Shown: positions 45,440 through 54,937 of the stretch, piece by piece | How positions within the stretch are numbered: the stretch's first letter is position 1 | Layout: each line of letters starts with the position of its first letter | Source of the DNA: Parvularcula marina | Lineage (GTDB): Bacteria; Pseudomonadota; Alphaproteobacteria; Caulobacterales; Parvularculaceae | NCBI RefSeq assembly: GCF_003399445.1 | Contig: NZ_QUQO01000002.1 | Span: forward strand, 248,001-312,000 | Reading direction: 5' to 3' | Length of the DNA: 64,000 nt | Position numbers and translations under genes: made by a program | The notes under the pieces: model-generated | What the model was told of the DNA's origin: nothing | Database searches by the model: none | Seen by the model: the letters and a program-made list of their open reading frames with translations, nothing else

Positions 45440-47056
45440 ATGCCGCTAAATTTCTCAGCTCCGGATCTTACCGAACTCACCCCGCGTATCAGCGTGATCG
45501 GGGTTGGTGGGGCAGGCGGTAACGCGGTCAACAACATGATCGATGCCCAGCTGGAAGGCGTCGAGTTCATCGTGGCGAACACAGACGCGCAGGCTGTCGG
45601 CCTCGCCAAGGCGTCACACAAGATCCAGCTGGGTGCGGGCACGACGAAGGGCTTGGGCGCAGGTTCGATCCCCGATGTAGGCCGTCAGGCCGCGGAAGAA
45701 TCCCTCGAAGAGCTGATGGCGCTGCTTGATGGCTCGAACATGCTCTTCATCACCGCCGGCATGGGCGGCGGCACCGGCACGGGCGCAGCCCCGGTCATCG
45801 CCAAAGCAGCGCGTGAGCGAGGTATCCTGACGGTCGGTGTCGTCACCAAGCCGTTCCAGTTCGAAGGCGCCCGCCGTATGCGGACCGCTGAGGCTGGGAT
45901 CGAAGAGCTGCAAGACAAAGTCGATACGCTCCTGATCATCCCGAACCAGAACCTCTTCCGCCTTGCTGACGAGAACACGACCTTTGCTGATGCGTTTGCG
46001 ATGGCCGACCAGGTGCTCCATCAAGGCGTGCGCGGCATCACCGATTTGATGATCGTCCCCGGCCTCATCAATCTCGACTTTGCTGACGTCCGCTCCGTGA
46101 TGAGCGAGATGGGGAAAGCGATGATGGGTACAGGCGAAGCTTCCGGCGCCGAGCGCGCAAGCCAGGCTGCTGCCGCTGCAATTTCCAACCCGCTGCTCGA
46201 TGAGACCTCGATGAAAGGCGCCAAGGGCGTTCTCATCAACATCACCGGCGGGCTCGACATGAAACTCTTCGAAGTTGACGAGGCCGCTAACCGCGTCCGC
46301 GCCGAAGTTGATCCGGATGCGAATATTATCGTTGGCTCGACCTTCTCTCAGGAACTCGAAGGCACGATGCGCGTCTCGGTCGTGGCGACGGGAATTGAGC
46401 GGGCTGAGGAAATCTCCCGCCCGGTGATCACGCGCACAGTGAGGGCCGAGGAAAAAAAGCCAGTTGAGGCCGAGGCGCCAGCCCGTGTTGCTGCGCCGAC
46501 GCCTGCTCCGGTTGCTGCTGAGAAAGTTGAAGAGAAGACCATGATTGAGCTGGCTGATGCCGCGCCGATCATTGAGCCGACACTGCCGGAAATTGTCGCC
46601 CCTGCGGCCCAAAAGGTCGAAGTGAGTGTGCCGGCTCCCGCAGCTGCTCAGCCCAAGCCGCAGGCGCCGATGACATCCGTGCCGATGGCTGCAAAAGAGC
46701 CGCCGAAGCCGCAAAAGCCGGTCGCGCGCCGTGAACTGACGCCTGATGATGTCAGCCGCCGTGCCGAGAATCCGGTCGGCGATGTGCATGAGCGTATCCG
46801 CCGTATGCTGACCGAAGATGACACCGTCACGCTTCGCCCCAGCCAGCCCCCGCGTCAGCCGCAGGCTAATCCTTTCCGCAAGACGGGGGCTTCGACCATT
46901 GGCACGGCGCTCAACGCGCTGAAGGAAACCTTCGTGGCTAAGACTGGTCACGCGGACGAGCAACCGCCGCGCCGCAAGATGGCCAAGGACGCGTTTGCGA
47001 CGGATGACGAGGAAGATCTCGAAATCCCGGCTTTCCTGCGCCGCTCCGGCCGCTGA
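45440..47056 (+). CDS. ftsZ: cell division protein FtsZ
   Basis: 538 residues. GTPase core: [19 protein letters not shown], and the tubulin signature GGGTGTG (109-115), then [11 protein letters not shown] and [12 protein letters not shown]; the core ends near 330. A long Pro/Ala-rich linker (about 335-520) precedes the conserved C-terminal peptide [11 protein letters not shown] that binds FtsA and other membrane anchors. It polymerises into the division ring. It is not next to ftsQ, ftsA or murein genes: the neighbours are a membrane protein (divergent) and rpiA. A second ftsZ in the dcw cluster elsewhere cannot be excluded. The hairpin GCCCCTT / AAGGGGC at 47066-47085 lies after the stop, without a T-tract. 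Confidence 0.95.
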   Translation: MPLNFSAPDLTELTPRISVIGVGGAGGNAVNNMIDAQLEGVEFIVANTDAQAVGLAKASHKIQLGAGTTKGLGAGSIPDVGRQAAEESLEELMALLDGSNMLFITAGMGGGTGTGAAPVIAKAARERGILTVGVVTKPFQFEGARRMRTAEAGIEELQDKVDTLLIIPNQNLFRLADENTTFADAFAMADQVLHQGVRGITDLMIVPGLINLDFADVRSVMSEMGKAMMGTGEASGAERASQAAAAAISNPLLDETSMKGAKGVLINITGGLDMKLFEVDEAANRVRAEVDPDANIIVGSTFSQELEGTMRVSVVATGIERAEEISRPVITRTVRAEEKKPVEAEAPARVAAPTPAPVAAEKVEEKTMIELADAAPIIEPTLPEIVAPAAQKVEVSVPAPAAAQPKPQAPMTSVPMAAKEPPKPQKPVARRELTPDDVSRRAENPVGDVHERIRRMLTEDDTVTLRPSQPPRQPQANPFRKTGASTIGTALNALKETFVAKTGHADEQPPRRKMAKDAFATDDEEDLEIPAFLRRSGR

Positions 47057-47106
47057 GCCGCAAGAGCCCCTTCCACAAAAGGGGCAGTCGGCGCTAGGGA
47101 GCGGCG

Positions 47107-47805
47107 ATGAGCACATCACAAAAAGAACGGGCGGCGCTGGCCGCCCTTGAACTTGTCCGGGACGGCATGACGATCGGCCTTGGCACAGGCTCGACGGCTG
47201 CCTTCTTTATCGAAGGGCTAGGCCGAAAGATCCGCGAAGAGGGCCTTGAGATCGAGGCGATCCCGACCTCTCAGGCGAGCGACGCGCTGGCCCGCAAGGC
47301 GGGTATCGAGCTGATCATTCCCGATGAGACGACTGTCATCGATCTCGATGTCGATGGCGCCGATGAAGTCTCCGCCGAGGGGCATTTGATCAAAGGCGGC
47401 GGCGCGGCGCTGCTGCGCGAGAAGATCATCGCGCGGGCAGCAAAACAGTTCGTTGTCATCGCTGATGAGAGCAAAAGCGTCACCGAGCTTGGTGCTTTCC
47501 CGTTGCCGATTGAGATCGAGCAATTCGGCTTTGCCCTGACGGTTCGGGCCTTACGCGACATGCTTGCCGGTGAAGGGCATGAAGGCGTCGAGCTGTCCTT
47601 GCGTCATAACGAAGAGGGCAGCTTCGTTCTCTCCGATGGCGGCAATTTCATTGTCGATGCAAAGCTGGGGCGTATCCGTGAGCCGGTCGCGCTTGAAAGT
47701 GCGCTCAACATGATCCCGGGCGTCGTTGATTGCGGCCTCTTTATCGGCATGGCCGATCAGGTGATCATCGGCACCGCGGATGGTATCGACACCCGCCGCT
47801 ATTAG
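47107..47805 (+). CDS. rpiA: ribose-5-phosphate isomerase A
   Basis: 232 residues. Signatures are GLGTGSTAAFFIEGLG, PTSQASDALA, DLDVDGADEVSAEGHLIKGGGAALLREKI, VVIADESKSV and MIPGVVDCGLFIGMADQVIIG. These include the catalytic Asp and Glu of the DGADE region and the KGGG loop. It interconverts ribose 5-phosphate and ribulose 5-phosphate in the pentose phosphate pathway. It lies 50 bp after ftsZ on the same strand. Confidence 0.95.
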   Translation: MSTSQKERAALAALELVRDGMTIGLGTGSTAAFFIEGLGRKIREEGLEIEAIPTSQASDALARKAGIELIIPDETTVIDLDVDGADEVSAEGHLIKGGGAALLREKIIARAAKQFVVIADESKSVTELGAFPLPIEIEQFGFALTVRALRDMLAGEGHEGVELSLRHNEEGSFVLSDGGNFIVDAKLGRIREPVALESALNMIPGVVDCGLFIGMADQVIIGTADGIDTRRY

Positions 47806-47835
47806 TTTCCGCCTCGGCGTCCAGGGAGGCCCGTT

Positions 47836-48363
47836 ATGACCGACACCCCTAAAACCCCCTTTGAAGAGCTCAAGGCTGCGATCCATGATTATGGCGAAGC
47901 GGCGATGGAGAACCTCGTGCGCTGCCGGGCGTTGGGGCATGCGATCTCGGATGGGTTTCTTGAATATCTCGGCGTGACGGAGGATTGCGTCTCTCTCGTG
48001 CCGCCGCATGGGCCATTCGATCCGCGCAAGGATTATGGTGACAAGGCATTTTCCTTCTCAGAAGCGCCGGTGATCCGGCTGGAGCCAATCGTCTTCGGGC
48101 TCTGTATCACCGTGCCGCATGAGGAGGATTCAGGGAAATTATGGCTGCGGGTCATCATCAAGATGGCCGTATCGGGTGGCGTCTTCGACGTCTTTGTCGG
48201 TCACCAGCCGCTGATCCGCGTGCCGCTCAATTTCGAGGGTGCGTTGAAACCGGTTTATGATGCCATAAAAGAAGAGCTCCTGTCGGTATTCGCTCAGGAG
48301 CTCGCCGTATTCAATGATTCGCGGTATGCGGAGGGCATCGGTTTCGTGCCCCCCGAGAAGTAA
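47836..48363 (+). CDS. hypothetical protein
   Basis: Not recognised. 175 residues with GGAGG upstream of the ATG and a short gap after rpiA. No signal peptide or membrane helix. It looks globular and mixed alpha/beta: AIHDYGEAAMENLVRCRALGHAISDGFLEYLG, then PVIRLEPIVFGLCITVPHEEDSGKLWLRVIIKMAV, and a C-terminal helical segment. Probably a cytosolic protein, cotranscribed with rpiA. Confidence 0.65.
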   Translation: MTDTPKTPFEELKAAIHDYGEAAMENLVRCRALGHAISDGFLEYLGVTEDCVSLVPPHGPFDPRKDYGDKAFSFSEAPVIRLEPIVFGLCITVPHEEDSGKLWLRVIIKMAVSGGVFDVFVGHQPLIRVPLNFEGALKPVYDAIKEELLSVFAQELAVFNDSRYAEGIGFVPPEK

Positions 48364-48369
48364 GCCTTG

Positions 48370-48882
48370 TTACTCTGCAGCCGCTGCGCGGAAGGAAGCG
48401 CAATCTTCCGCAAAGGCGGCGAAGGCCTGATCAGCTGTAGGCAGGTGCACGCGGACGCGGTCTTTTTTGCCAAGCTCGAATTCGACAAGCTGGCCCTGCA
48501 CGACGGCGTTGAAGACCTTCGCGGCCACTGATTTTGACCGCGGCCATGCAGCTTTTGCAGCCGGAAGATAGGTCCAATCACGCTCATCAGCGAGTTCTCC
48601 ATCAATGAAGAGCTTGCCGGTCCAGATCCGTGCACGGGAGGTTTTCACATCCTCAATGCCATCAAAATCGATCGCCTCGACAGCGAAGATCGCGGAGAGC
48701 TTATCGCCGGCACATTGCAGCATGACGCCGGGCTTGCTCTGGTCTTCGGGACGAACCGAAGAGGCGGCAGGCTTGTCATCGATGATCTTCAGATCACGCT
48801 GCCAGTCGACCTGTGTTGTAGGATCCTGCGCGCCCATGCCTGTAACCAGGAAAGCGGCGGCGACGAAAAAAGGTGTTCCCAT
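48370..48882 (-). CDS. hypothetical secreted protein
   Basis: 170 residues from the ATG at 48882, with GGGGAGA upstream. A signal peptide ends near GMGAQ (about residue 19). The mature part has WQRDLKIIDDKPAASS, a Cys in LQCAGDKLSAIFAVEA, ARIWTGKLFIDGELADERDWTYLPAAKAAWP, and a Cys near the C-terminus. The two Cys could pair in the periplasm. I do not recognise the family. It converges on the 47836 gene, with six bases between them. Confidence 0.65.
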   Translation of the reverse strand: MGTPFFVAAAFLVTGMGAQDPTTQVDWQRDLKIIDDKPAASSVRPEDQSKPGVMLQCAGDKLSAIFAVEAIDFDGIEDVKTSRARIWTGKLFIDGELADERDWTYLPAAKAAWPRSKSVAAKVFNAVVQGQLVEFELGKKDRVRVHLPTADQAFAAFAEDCASFRAAAAE

Positions 48883-49036
48883 CGGTATTCTCCCCACATG
48901 AGAGTTTCAAACATCCCAAGACCACCAAGGATATAGGCATCAATTTGCCGTTTATCAATATGGCGGACGCATCCATTTGCCCCTTAGCCGGTGTCCGCTA
49001 CAGATCAACCCTAATGAACACGGAGGCTTCAGGCCC

Positions 49037-50404
49037 ATGAGTTACGATTATGATCTTTTCGTCATCGGCGCAGGATCGGGCGGCGTGCGGGCCGCAAACC
49101 GGGCCGCGCAGGCCGGCGCGAAGGTCGGGATTGCCGAGGAACGCGAGACCGGTGGCACTTGCGTGCTACGCGGCTGCGTGCCGAAAAAGCTCATGGTCTA
49201 TGCGAGCCAGTTCTCGGACCTTTTCAAGGACGCCAAGGGCTATGGCTGGACGATCGGGGACAGCGAATTTGACTGGCCGACCCTGCGCGACACGATCCAG
49301 GCGGAGCTCAAACGCCTGACCGGTCTCTATAATGAAGGGTTGGCAGGCAACGGGGTCGAGCGCATCCCGCATCGCGCGGTGGTCAAGGATCCGCATACGG
49401 TTCATATCGTTGAGGAAAACCGCGATGTGACGGCAGAGAAAATCCTCGTCGCCGTCGGCGGGCGCCCAAGCCTTGATCGCGCGGCAGACCCGGACCGCAT
49501 TGGCATCGTCTCGGATGATGTCTTCCATCTGGAAGAATTCCCCAAGCGGCTGGTCGTCGCGGGCGGTGGATATATCGCGCTTGAATTCGCGCATGTTTTT
49601 GCCCGTCTGGGGGCGGAGGTGACGCTGGTTTATCGCGGGCAGACGCTGCTTCGGAATTTTGATGCCGGAATTTCTGCGCGGGTTGAGAGTGATCTTGCGC
49701 TCGCCGGCATCCGTTATATCCCCGAGACAGTCTTCACACGGCTCTGGGAAGAGGGCGGCGAGAAGCATGTCGAGCTGATCACGGGCGAAGTCATCGATTG
49801 CGACCAGATCCTCTGGGCGATTGGCCGCACGCCGAATACGGAAGGATTGGGGCTCGATCTTGCTGGCGTTGAAATGGGGCCGAAAGGCGAGATCCTGACG
49901 GATGACGATTACCGCACCAATGTTGAAAGCATCTTTGCCCTCGGCGATGTGACGGACCGGGAGAACCTGACGCCGGTCGCGATCCGTGAGGCGATGGCGC
50001 TGGTCTCAACCCAGTTCAAGGATACGCCGAAACGGATGGAATATGATTTCATTCCCAAAGCGGTCTTCACGCAGCCGCCGGTCGGCACGGTCGGCCTCTC
50101 CGAGAAAGAGTGCCTTGCACGCGGTCTCGATATCGAAGTCTATGAGACCGATTTCCGGGCCATGCGGAACATTCTTGCCGGAAATGATGAGCGTTTCTAC
50201 GCCAAGATGATTGTCGAGAAGGGATCTGAGAAAGTGCTTGCCCTGCATATGGTCGGAGCCGATGCGCCGGAGATGATCCAGCTCGCGGCGGTGGCGATCA
50301 AGGCCGGGCTTACCAAGACGCAGTTCGATGAGACCTGCGCGGTCCACCCGACAGCGGCGGAGGAGCTGGTGACACTCGCCCGCAAACGGCCGGGACAGGC
50401 ATAA
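49037..50404 (+). CDS. gor: glutathione-disulfide reductase
   Basis: 455 residues from the ATG at 49037, with CGGAGG upstream; the frame to 48977 adds 20 unlikely residues. Class I flavin disulfide reductase: FAD GAGSGGVRAA, the redox disulfide CVLRGCVPKK (Cys42, Cys47), the NADPH site VVAGGGYIALEFAHVFARLG followed by a basic segment, IFALGDVTDRENLTPVA, and the dimer-interface HPTAAEEL with the active-site His. Absence of a lipoamide-type motif and the RGCVPKK form favour glutathione over dihydrolipoamide. It keeps glutathione reduced with NADPH. Confidence 0.93.
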   Translation: MSYDYDLFVIGAGSGGVRAANRAAQAGAKVGIAEERETGGTCVLRGCVPKKLMVYASQFSDLFKDAKGYGWTIGDSEFDWPTLRDTIQAELKRLTGLYNEGLAGNGVERIPHRAVVKDPHTVHIVEENRDVTAEKILVAVGGRPSLDRAADPDRIGIVSDDVFHLEEFPKRLVVAGGGYIALEFAHVFARLGAEVTLVYRGQTLLRNFDAGISARVESDLALAGIRYIPETVFTRLWEEGGEKHVELITGEVIDCDQILWAIGRTPNTEGLGLDLAGVEMGPKGEILTDDDYRTNVESIFALGDVTDRENLTPVAIREAMALVSTQFKDTPKRMEYDFIPKAVFTQPPVGTVGLSEKECLARGLDIEVYETDFRAMRNILAGNDERFYAKMIVEKGSEKVLALHMVGADAPEMIQLAAVAIKAGLTKTQFDETCAVHPTAAEELVTLARKRPGQA

Positions 50405-50805
50405 TGGCACCGACGCCCGGCTATTCAGGCAAACCGCTTTACCAGAAGCTGGGCCTGAAGCCGGGCATGACTTGTCTGACGATGGCGGCGCCCGATCATT
50501 ATTCCGACCTCGTCGACGGGGTGGAGGGCGTGACCTTCAGCACACGGGCGAAAGCGGCCGACGTCGTTCATCTCTTCTGCAAGGATCTGAAGACGCTGGA
50601 AGCCAAAGCCGAGCCGTCTCTGGCGCGGGTGAAAGAGGGCGGCATGCTGTGGGTCAGCTGGCCCAAGAAGTCCTCACCTCTTTATAAGGATGTGACGGAG
50701 GACGACCTTCGACGGGTGATCCTGCCGACCGGCTGGGTCGATGTGAAGGTCTGCGCCGTCGATAATGACTGGTCGGGGCTCAAATTCCTCAAGCGGAAGA
50801 GCTGA
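50404..50805 (+). CDS. DUF3052 family protein
   Basis: 133 residues. It starts YSGKPLYQKLGLKPGMTCL and has DVVHLFCKDLKTLEAKAEPSLARVKEGGMLWVSWPKKSS and LPTGWVDVKVCAVDNDWSGLKFL, the DUF3052 pattern. Cytosolic, function unknown. Its ATG shares one base with the gor stop (TAATG), so translation is coupled. Confidence 0.8.
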   Translation: MAPTPGYSGKPLYQKLGLKPGMTCLTMAAPDHYSDLVDGVEGVTFSTRAKAADVVHLFCKDLKTLEAKAEPSLARVKEGGMLWVSWPKKSSPLYKDVTEDDLRRVILPTGWVDVKVCAVDNDWSGLKFLKRKS

Positions 50806-50808
50806 GCC

Positions 50809-53034
50809 TTACCAGTTCGCAACCCAGGCGCCGAGGATGTTCGAGCGCTCATCTGTCCACGGATGCTTTCCGTCCGAGGTAAGAGGCTTCCAACCGCCAT
50901 TTGCAAGAAGCGGCAGAAGATCAGTGTCATGCCGGGCCAGTGCCACAACGCGGGTCGGGGCGGCAAAGGTCTCAAGTGGATTGTCGACACGGGATTTCTT
51001 CTCGATAGCGACCCAGCCTTCAGCCCCGGCGATGCGGCCGATGATCGGCCCCAGATTAAGGTGCCGGTTCGAGATATGGATCGCAAGAACGCCGTCGTCT
51101 GTCGTCCGTGACATGAACATGGAAAGCGCTTCGCGGGTCAGAAGGTGAGCGGGCACCGCATCTGAGCTGAAGGCATCGAGCAGCATGAAGCCGTAAGTGC
51201 CTTCCTGGGCATCCGCGACGGTCAGGCGGCCATCCCCCATGACGATTTCCGAATTTCCGCCGCAGGCGGAGAGAAAGTTGAAGAGTGCCGGATTGCGCGC
51301 AATCTCAACAACGACCGGGTCAATCTCATAGAACACACCGCGCTGTGACGGGTCCATGGCGCAGGCAACTGATCCCACCCCAAGGCCGACAACACCAACA
51401 GGCGAGCGTTCCTTATAGGATGAGAAGACTTCGCCAATCGGGGAGGTGGCATGATAATATGTGATCGGCGTCGGGCGGCCCTGATCTTCAAGACGCTGGG
51501 CGCCATGAACGGTCGTGCCGTGAATGAGAACGCGAAGATGCTCCGTCTGCGATACACGGTGAACGCCAAAGAAGCTGCGCTCAGTCAGGAGCGTCTGCTT
51601 ACCCATGAAGGGCGCGGCGATAGCAGCGGCGGCAAGGCTTGCCACGCAAGCCAGTGCGATCGAGCGGCTGCCCCGGGCGAGGATCAGGAGGATCAGCGGT
51701 ACAAAGAGGAAAAGCTGGGCCGAGAATTGCTGGACGTCGCCCTTGTCATGGCCTGACATCATCGAGCCGATGACGACACTGCCCATCGCGATTGTCGTGA
51801 ATATCCCAACACGGATCAGCCCGCCCGATACCCCTTTGGGTAAGGTCAAAAGGACGAGCGCCATGATCAGCGGGAACTCAACGACGCTAGAGAAGAGGAG
51901 CGGCGCAAGGATCGCATTGAAAGCGCCGCCAATGACACCGCCTAGCGACATGATGAAGTAAAATTCTGTCAGCCGCGATTTGGGCGGGCGGGAGGCCGCC
52001 AGCGTGCCGTGGCAATAGAGCGCGGCGGCACCAAGCGCTGCCAGCGCGATCCCGATCTCGATCAGGATCGGCCAGCTCGTCGCAAAGACGGTGAGGAGGA
52101 CGAGCCCTGCTGCAACTGGCAGCACGATCCCGGCCATCCGGGTAAAGAGAGCTTCGCGTGCACCGAAAGCAATGATGAAACTGCCGATATAAAGGATCAG
52201 CGGCGGCGACCATAAGAACGGCGCAGATGCGACATCGGTCGAGATATGGGAGGTCGTCCCCACAAGAAGCGAAGAAGGCAGGAAGGCAAGCGCCAGCCAG
52301 CGCAGGCGCTCTGTCATCGTGCCAGCGGGTGCAGTGCTTGTTGCGCTCTCGTGATGCTCTGTCGTCTGTGCGGTACGTGAGCGTGCCGCAACGATCAGGC
52401 CACAGACGATAAGTCCGGTAGACGCGATGGCGTATCCGGCCGCCCAGATCCAGCCTTGGGTGGTCACCCCGATCAGCGGCTCGAGCACGACCGGATAGGC
52501 AACAAGGCCGATCAGTGAGCCGATGTTTGATGCGCCATAGAGGAAGTAGGGGTCTTCAGCGTCTTTCTCGCCCGAATGGCCGTACCAGTGCTGAAGAAGC
52601 GGCGACGTCGCCGAAATCGCAATGAAGACCGGCGCGATCGAGACTGCGAATGTGCCCATCAGCCAGACAAGCGGATTGCCTTCATTGGGGGCGCCCAGCA
52701 CCCCTGAAAGCCCGATCGGCAGGGTCAGCCCGGCAAGCACAAGCACCGCGCCATGCACCGCGACCTGATGGCGGAGCGGCACGAAGCGGGCCAGCGCATG
52801 CGCATAGGCATATCCAGCCAGAAGCGCGGTCTGAAAGCAGACTAGCGAGACATTCCAAACGGACGGCGTGCCGCCGAGTAGCGGGGTCGCAAGCTTCGCA
52901 AAAAGCGGCTGAACGAGGAAAATCAGCGCCGCACTGGTCAGAATAGTTGCAATAAAGGGCAGGCGGCCTGCCAGAATCCGGGCCCCGCGAGGGGAGGAAA
53001 GTACGGCATCCTGCCGGACAGAGGTGGTCGACAT
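50809..53034 (-). CDS. membrane protein fused to a spermidine-synthase-like domain
   Basis: 741 residues from the ATG at 53034; a TTG at 53043 is possible. About twelve hydrophobic helices (residues 25-480) with an MFS-like arrangement lead into a cytosolic methyltransferase-type domain: PVGVVGLGVGSVACAM for S-adenosylmethionine or its decarboxylated form, FYEIDPVVVEIA with the acidic residue, and FMLLDAFSSDAVPAHLLTREAL. Fusions of this type are widespread and annotated as fused MFS/spermidine synthase. Their substrate is unproved. The usual Asp of the polyamine site is not obvious, so true spermidine synthesis is doubtful. Confidence 0.75.
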   Translation of the reverse strand: MSTTSVRQDAVLSSPRGARILAGRLPFIATILTSAALIFLVQPLFAKLATPLLGGTPSVWNVSLVCFQTALLAGYAYAHALARFVPLRHQVAVHGAVLVLAGLTLPIGLSGVLGAPNEGNPLVWLMGTFAVSIAPVFIAISATSPLLQHWYGHSGEKDAEDPYFLYGASNIGSLIGLVAYPVVLEPLIGVTTQGWIWAAGYAIASTGLIVCGLIVAARSRTAQTTEHHESATSTAPAGTMTERLRWLALAFLPSSLLVGTTSHISTDVASAPFLWSPPLILYIGSFIIAFGAREALFTRMAGIVLPVAAGLVLLTVFATSWPILIEIGIALAALGAAALYCHGTLAASRPPKSRLTEFYFIMSLGGVIGGAFNAILAPLLFSSVVEFPLIMALVLLTLPKGVSGGLIRVGIFTTIAMGSVVIGSMMSGHDKGDVQQFSAQLFLFVPLILLILARGSRSIALACVASLAAAAIAAPFMGKQTLLTERSFFGVHRVSQTEHLRVLIHGTTVHGAQRLEDQGRPTPITYYHATSPIGEVFSSYKERSPVGVVGLGVGSVACAMDPSQRGVFYEIDPVVVEIARNPALFNFLSACGGNSEIVMGDGRLTVADAQEGTYGFMLLDAFSSDAVPAHLLTREALSMFMSRTTDDGVLAIHISNRHLNLGPIIGRIAGAEGWVAIEKKSRVDNPLETFAAPTRVVALARHDTDLLPLLANGGWKPLTSDGKHPWTDERSNILGAWVANW

Positions 53035-53196
53035 CTGGCTCAAGCCCTTCCGCGTAATAGGGTAAACCTATCGGAAAGGCGTTGTGGAACCGTGAACCCG
53101 GACGCGAATGTTAAGCTCTTTTTGCGTGAATGATTGCCCCCGGGGCTTCTTTCCCATACCGTAGCGCCAAGTTTAGGTGGGTTCCGGGGCAATATC

Positions 53197-54480
53197 ATGA
53201 CGTCAGAAGTCGTGTTGATGAACAGGCAGGCAGTGGCCATGGCCGCTGACAGTGCTGTCACCATCTCAGGGCCGAACTATCTCAAGACCTATCAGAGCGT
53301 GGACAAGCTGTTCCCGCTGGTCCCGGATCAGCCGATCGGGGTCATGATCTATAACAATGCCGAGCTGATGGGCATGCCGTGGGAGACCGTGATCTCGGTC
53401 TATCGTGACCAGGCGGCGGGCAAGAATTTCGACACGGTCGACGCCTATGCGCGCGACTTCATCTCTTTCCTGTCGAACAATCCGGACCTCTTCCCGCAGG
53501 ACCATCAGGACCGCGAATTCTGCAAGCACATCGCTGTCGTGATGAGCATCATCGCCAGTGATTTCGACTATCATGTCGAGCATTTCCGCCAGTCCCAGGC
53601 AGGCAATTTGCGCGACCATGTCTCGGCGATCTTCGAATTCACGGTGAACCAGCTTTATGTGGATTACCGGACCAATCTCGATGAATCGCCACGGGGGGAG
53701 CTTGCCTGTTTCCCACGCGGGACGGCTGACCAGATCAACCGCCGCTATGCCGGGCCGATCAAGGAAATCATCGAAAGCCTGATTGCTTCGCTGCATGCCG
53801 ATTATGGCTCGCTCACAGTCTCCGAAACGACGCGTCGCCAGCTTGAGGAGATCGCGGTCTTCTCGGTGATCAAGGACGCCTTCTTCGAACATTATACGGG
53901 GGTGGTCTTTGCCGGCTTCGGCCGCCGCGAGACCTTCCCCTCCATGCGCAGCTATCTTTGCTCGACCGTCATCATGGGCACGATGAAGCACCGTCAGGAC
54001 CGCTCGAGGGATATGACCGCCGATGCCGGGCCGGTTATCCAGCCTTTCGCGCAGGACCGGATGATCCGCACCTTCCTGACCGGCATGGATCAGGGCCTTC
54101 GCTATTTCCTCTTCGGCGAGACGCTGCGGCTCTCCATGCATCTGGTGACGGATGTTGTAGGGCAGGCCCCGGGCCTGTCGGACGAACAGCGCCAACGGCT
54201 CTTCGCGCAATATTCAGAAAACAATCTCGGCGCCGCCATTCAGGCCTTTTTCTCGTCGATCGACGAGTACCAGTTCCGCTCGCATACCGGGCCGATCCTC
54301 AGGGCCATTGGCAGCCTGCCGAAGAAAGAGCTGGGCGAGACCGCTGCCTCGCTCATCAAGCTCAACAGCTTCCAGCAAAAGGTCATGCACTCGGTCGAGA
54401 CCGTGGGCGGACCGATCAGCCTTGCTACCATCACGCGCAATGAAGGCCTCGTGATGGGCAAGGAACGCGCGGATCTATAG
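53197..54480 (+). CDS. proteasome beta-subunit-like (Ntn-hydrolase-type) protein of unknown function
   Basis: 427 residues from the ATG at 53197. The N-terminus reads M-TSEVVLMNRQAVAMAADSAVT. After loss of Met, Thr is residue 1, Asp is residue 17 and AADS-x-x-T fits the proteasome beta/HslV alignment exactly. A Lys in SVDKLFPL (residue 36) matches the catalytic Lys33 with a small insertion, and PIGVMIYNNAELMG follows, like the GxAG-type strand. The chain is far longer than HslV (about 175), Anbu (about 250) or beta subunits. The C-terminal 200 residues are helical and unrecognised, ending GPISLATITRNEGLVMGKERADL. It would be a cytosolic N-terminal-threonine hydrolase. The next gene follows by 16 bases. 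No ATPase gene is nearby. Confidence 0.75.
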   Translation: MTSEVVLMNRQAVAMAADSAVTISGPNYLKTYQSVDKLFPLVPDQPIGVMIYNNAELMGMPWETVISVYRDQAAGKNFDTVDAYARDFISFLSNNPDLFPQDHQDREFCKHIAVVMSIIASDFDYHVEHFRQSQAGNLRDHVSAIFEFTVNQLYVDYRTNLDESPRGELACFPRGTADQINRRYAGPIKEIIESLIASLHADYGSLTVSETTRRQLEEIAVFSVIKDAFFEHYTGVVFAGFGRRETFPSMRSYLCSTVIMGTMKHRQDRSRDMTADAGPVIQPFAQDRMIRTFLTGMDQGLRYFLFGETLRLSMHLVTDVVGQAPGLSDEQRQRLFAQYSENNLGAAIQAFFSSIDEYQFRSHTGPILRAIGSLPKKELGETAASLIKLNSFQQKVMHSVETVGGPISLATITRNEGLVMGKERADL

Positions 54481-54496
54481 GAGAAGGACGGACATC

Positions 54497-54934
54497 ATGA
54501 GCAAAGACCGTTTGTCCGATATCTGGAACGGATTTTCCCAGCGCAGCTCGCTCGATCTCTCGGGCACGAGCGTCGATGACACGCTGCGCCCCTCGCGCCG
54601 GGACCAGAGCTTTGAGCGCTCCTACCGGTTGCCAGAGCAGACAACCGACGGGCAGGCGACGCCGGGGCACGACCCTGTCGCTGCCGCACTGACCGCGATG
54701 CATACCGAGATGCAGGCGACTGCCAAAGCCGGTAAGGGCCGCCAGCGCCAGCAAATGGTGGCGCCGCATCACTCCACGCCGCCCGAAAGCGCGCTGGAGC
54801 GCACGCTGCTCTCTGATATCTCTTTCACCAAGGCTAAGGTCTCGCGGCGGGGCGGGGATTATCTGAGCTATGCCACCGAGCGGCAGGCCGAGTGGCAGCG
54901 CCGTAAGCGGAAGAAATTCCTCGGAATTTTCTGA
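54497..54934 (+). CDS. hypothetical partner of the proteasome-like gene
   Basis: Not recognised. 145 residues. GGAGAAGGACGG precedes the ATG and the gap to the upstream stop is 16 bases, so the two are surely in one transcript. The sequence is hydrophilic, rich in Ser, Arg and Gln, and probably disordered in large part. It has SLDLSGTSVDDTL near the N-terminus and a basic C-terminus RQAEWQRRKRKKFLGIF. There is no signal peptide. It may be a substrate, adaptor or regulator of the upstream enzyme. This is inference from position only. Confidence 0.65.
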   Translation: MSKDRLSDIWNGFSQRSSLDLSGTSVDDTLRPSRRDQSFERSYRLPEQTTDGQATPGHDPVAAALTAMHTEMQATAKAGKGRQRQQMVAPHHSTPPESALERTLLSDISFTKAKVSRRGGDYLSYATERQAEWQRRKRKKFLGIF

Positions 54935-54937
54935 TCG

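Noticed and set aside
47066-47085. A terminator after ftsZ
   Set aside because: The 7-bp GCCCCTT/AAGGGGC stem has no T-tract, so it is only a possible hairpin in the ftsZ-rpiA gap.
45614-47119. A 501-codon open frame on the minus strand opposite ftsZ
   Set aside because: It mirrors the conserved ftsZ frame. The translation is low complexity and rich in Arg/His, typical of antisense frames in GC-rich genes.
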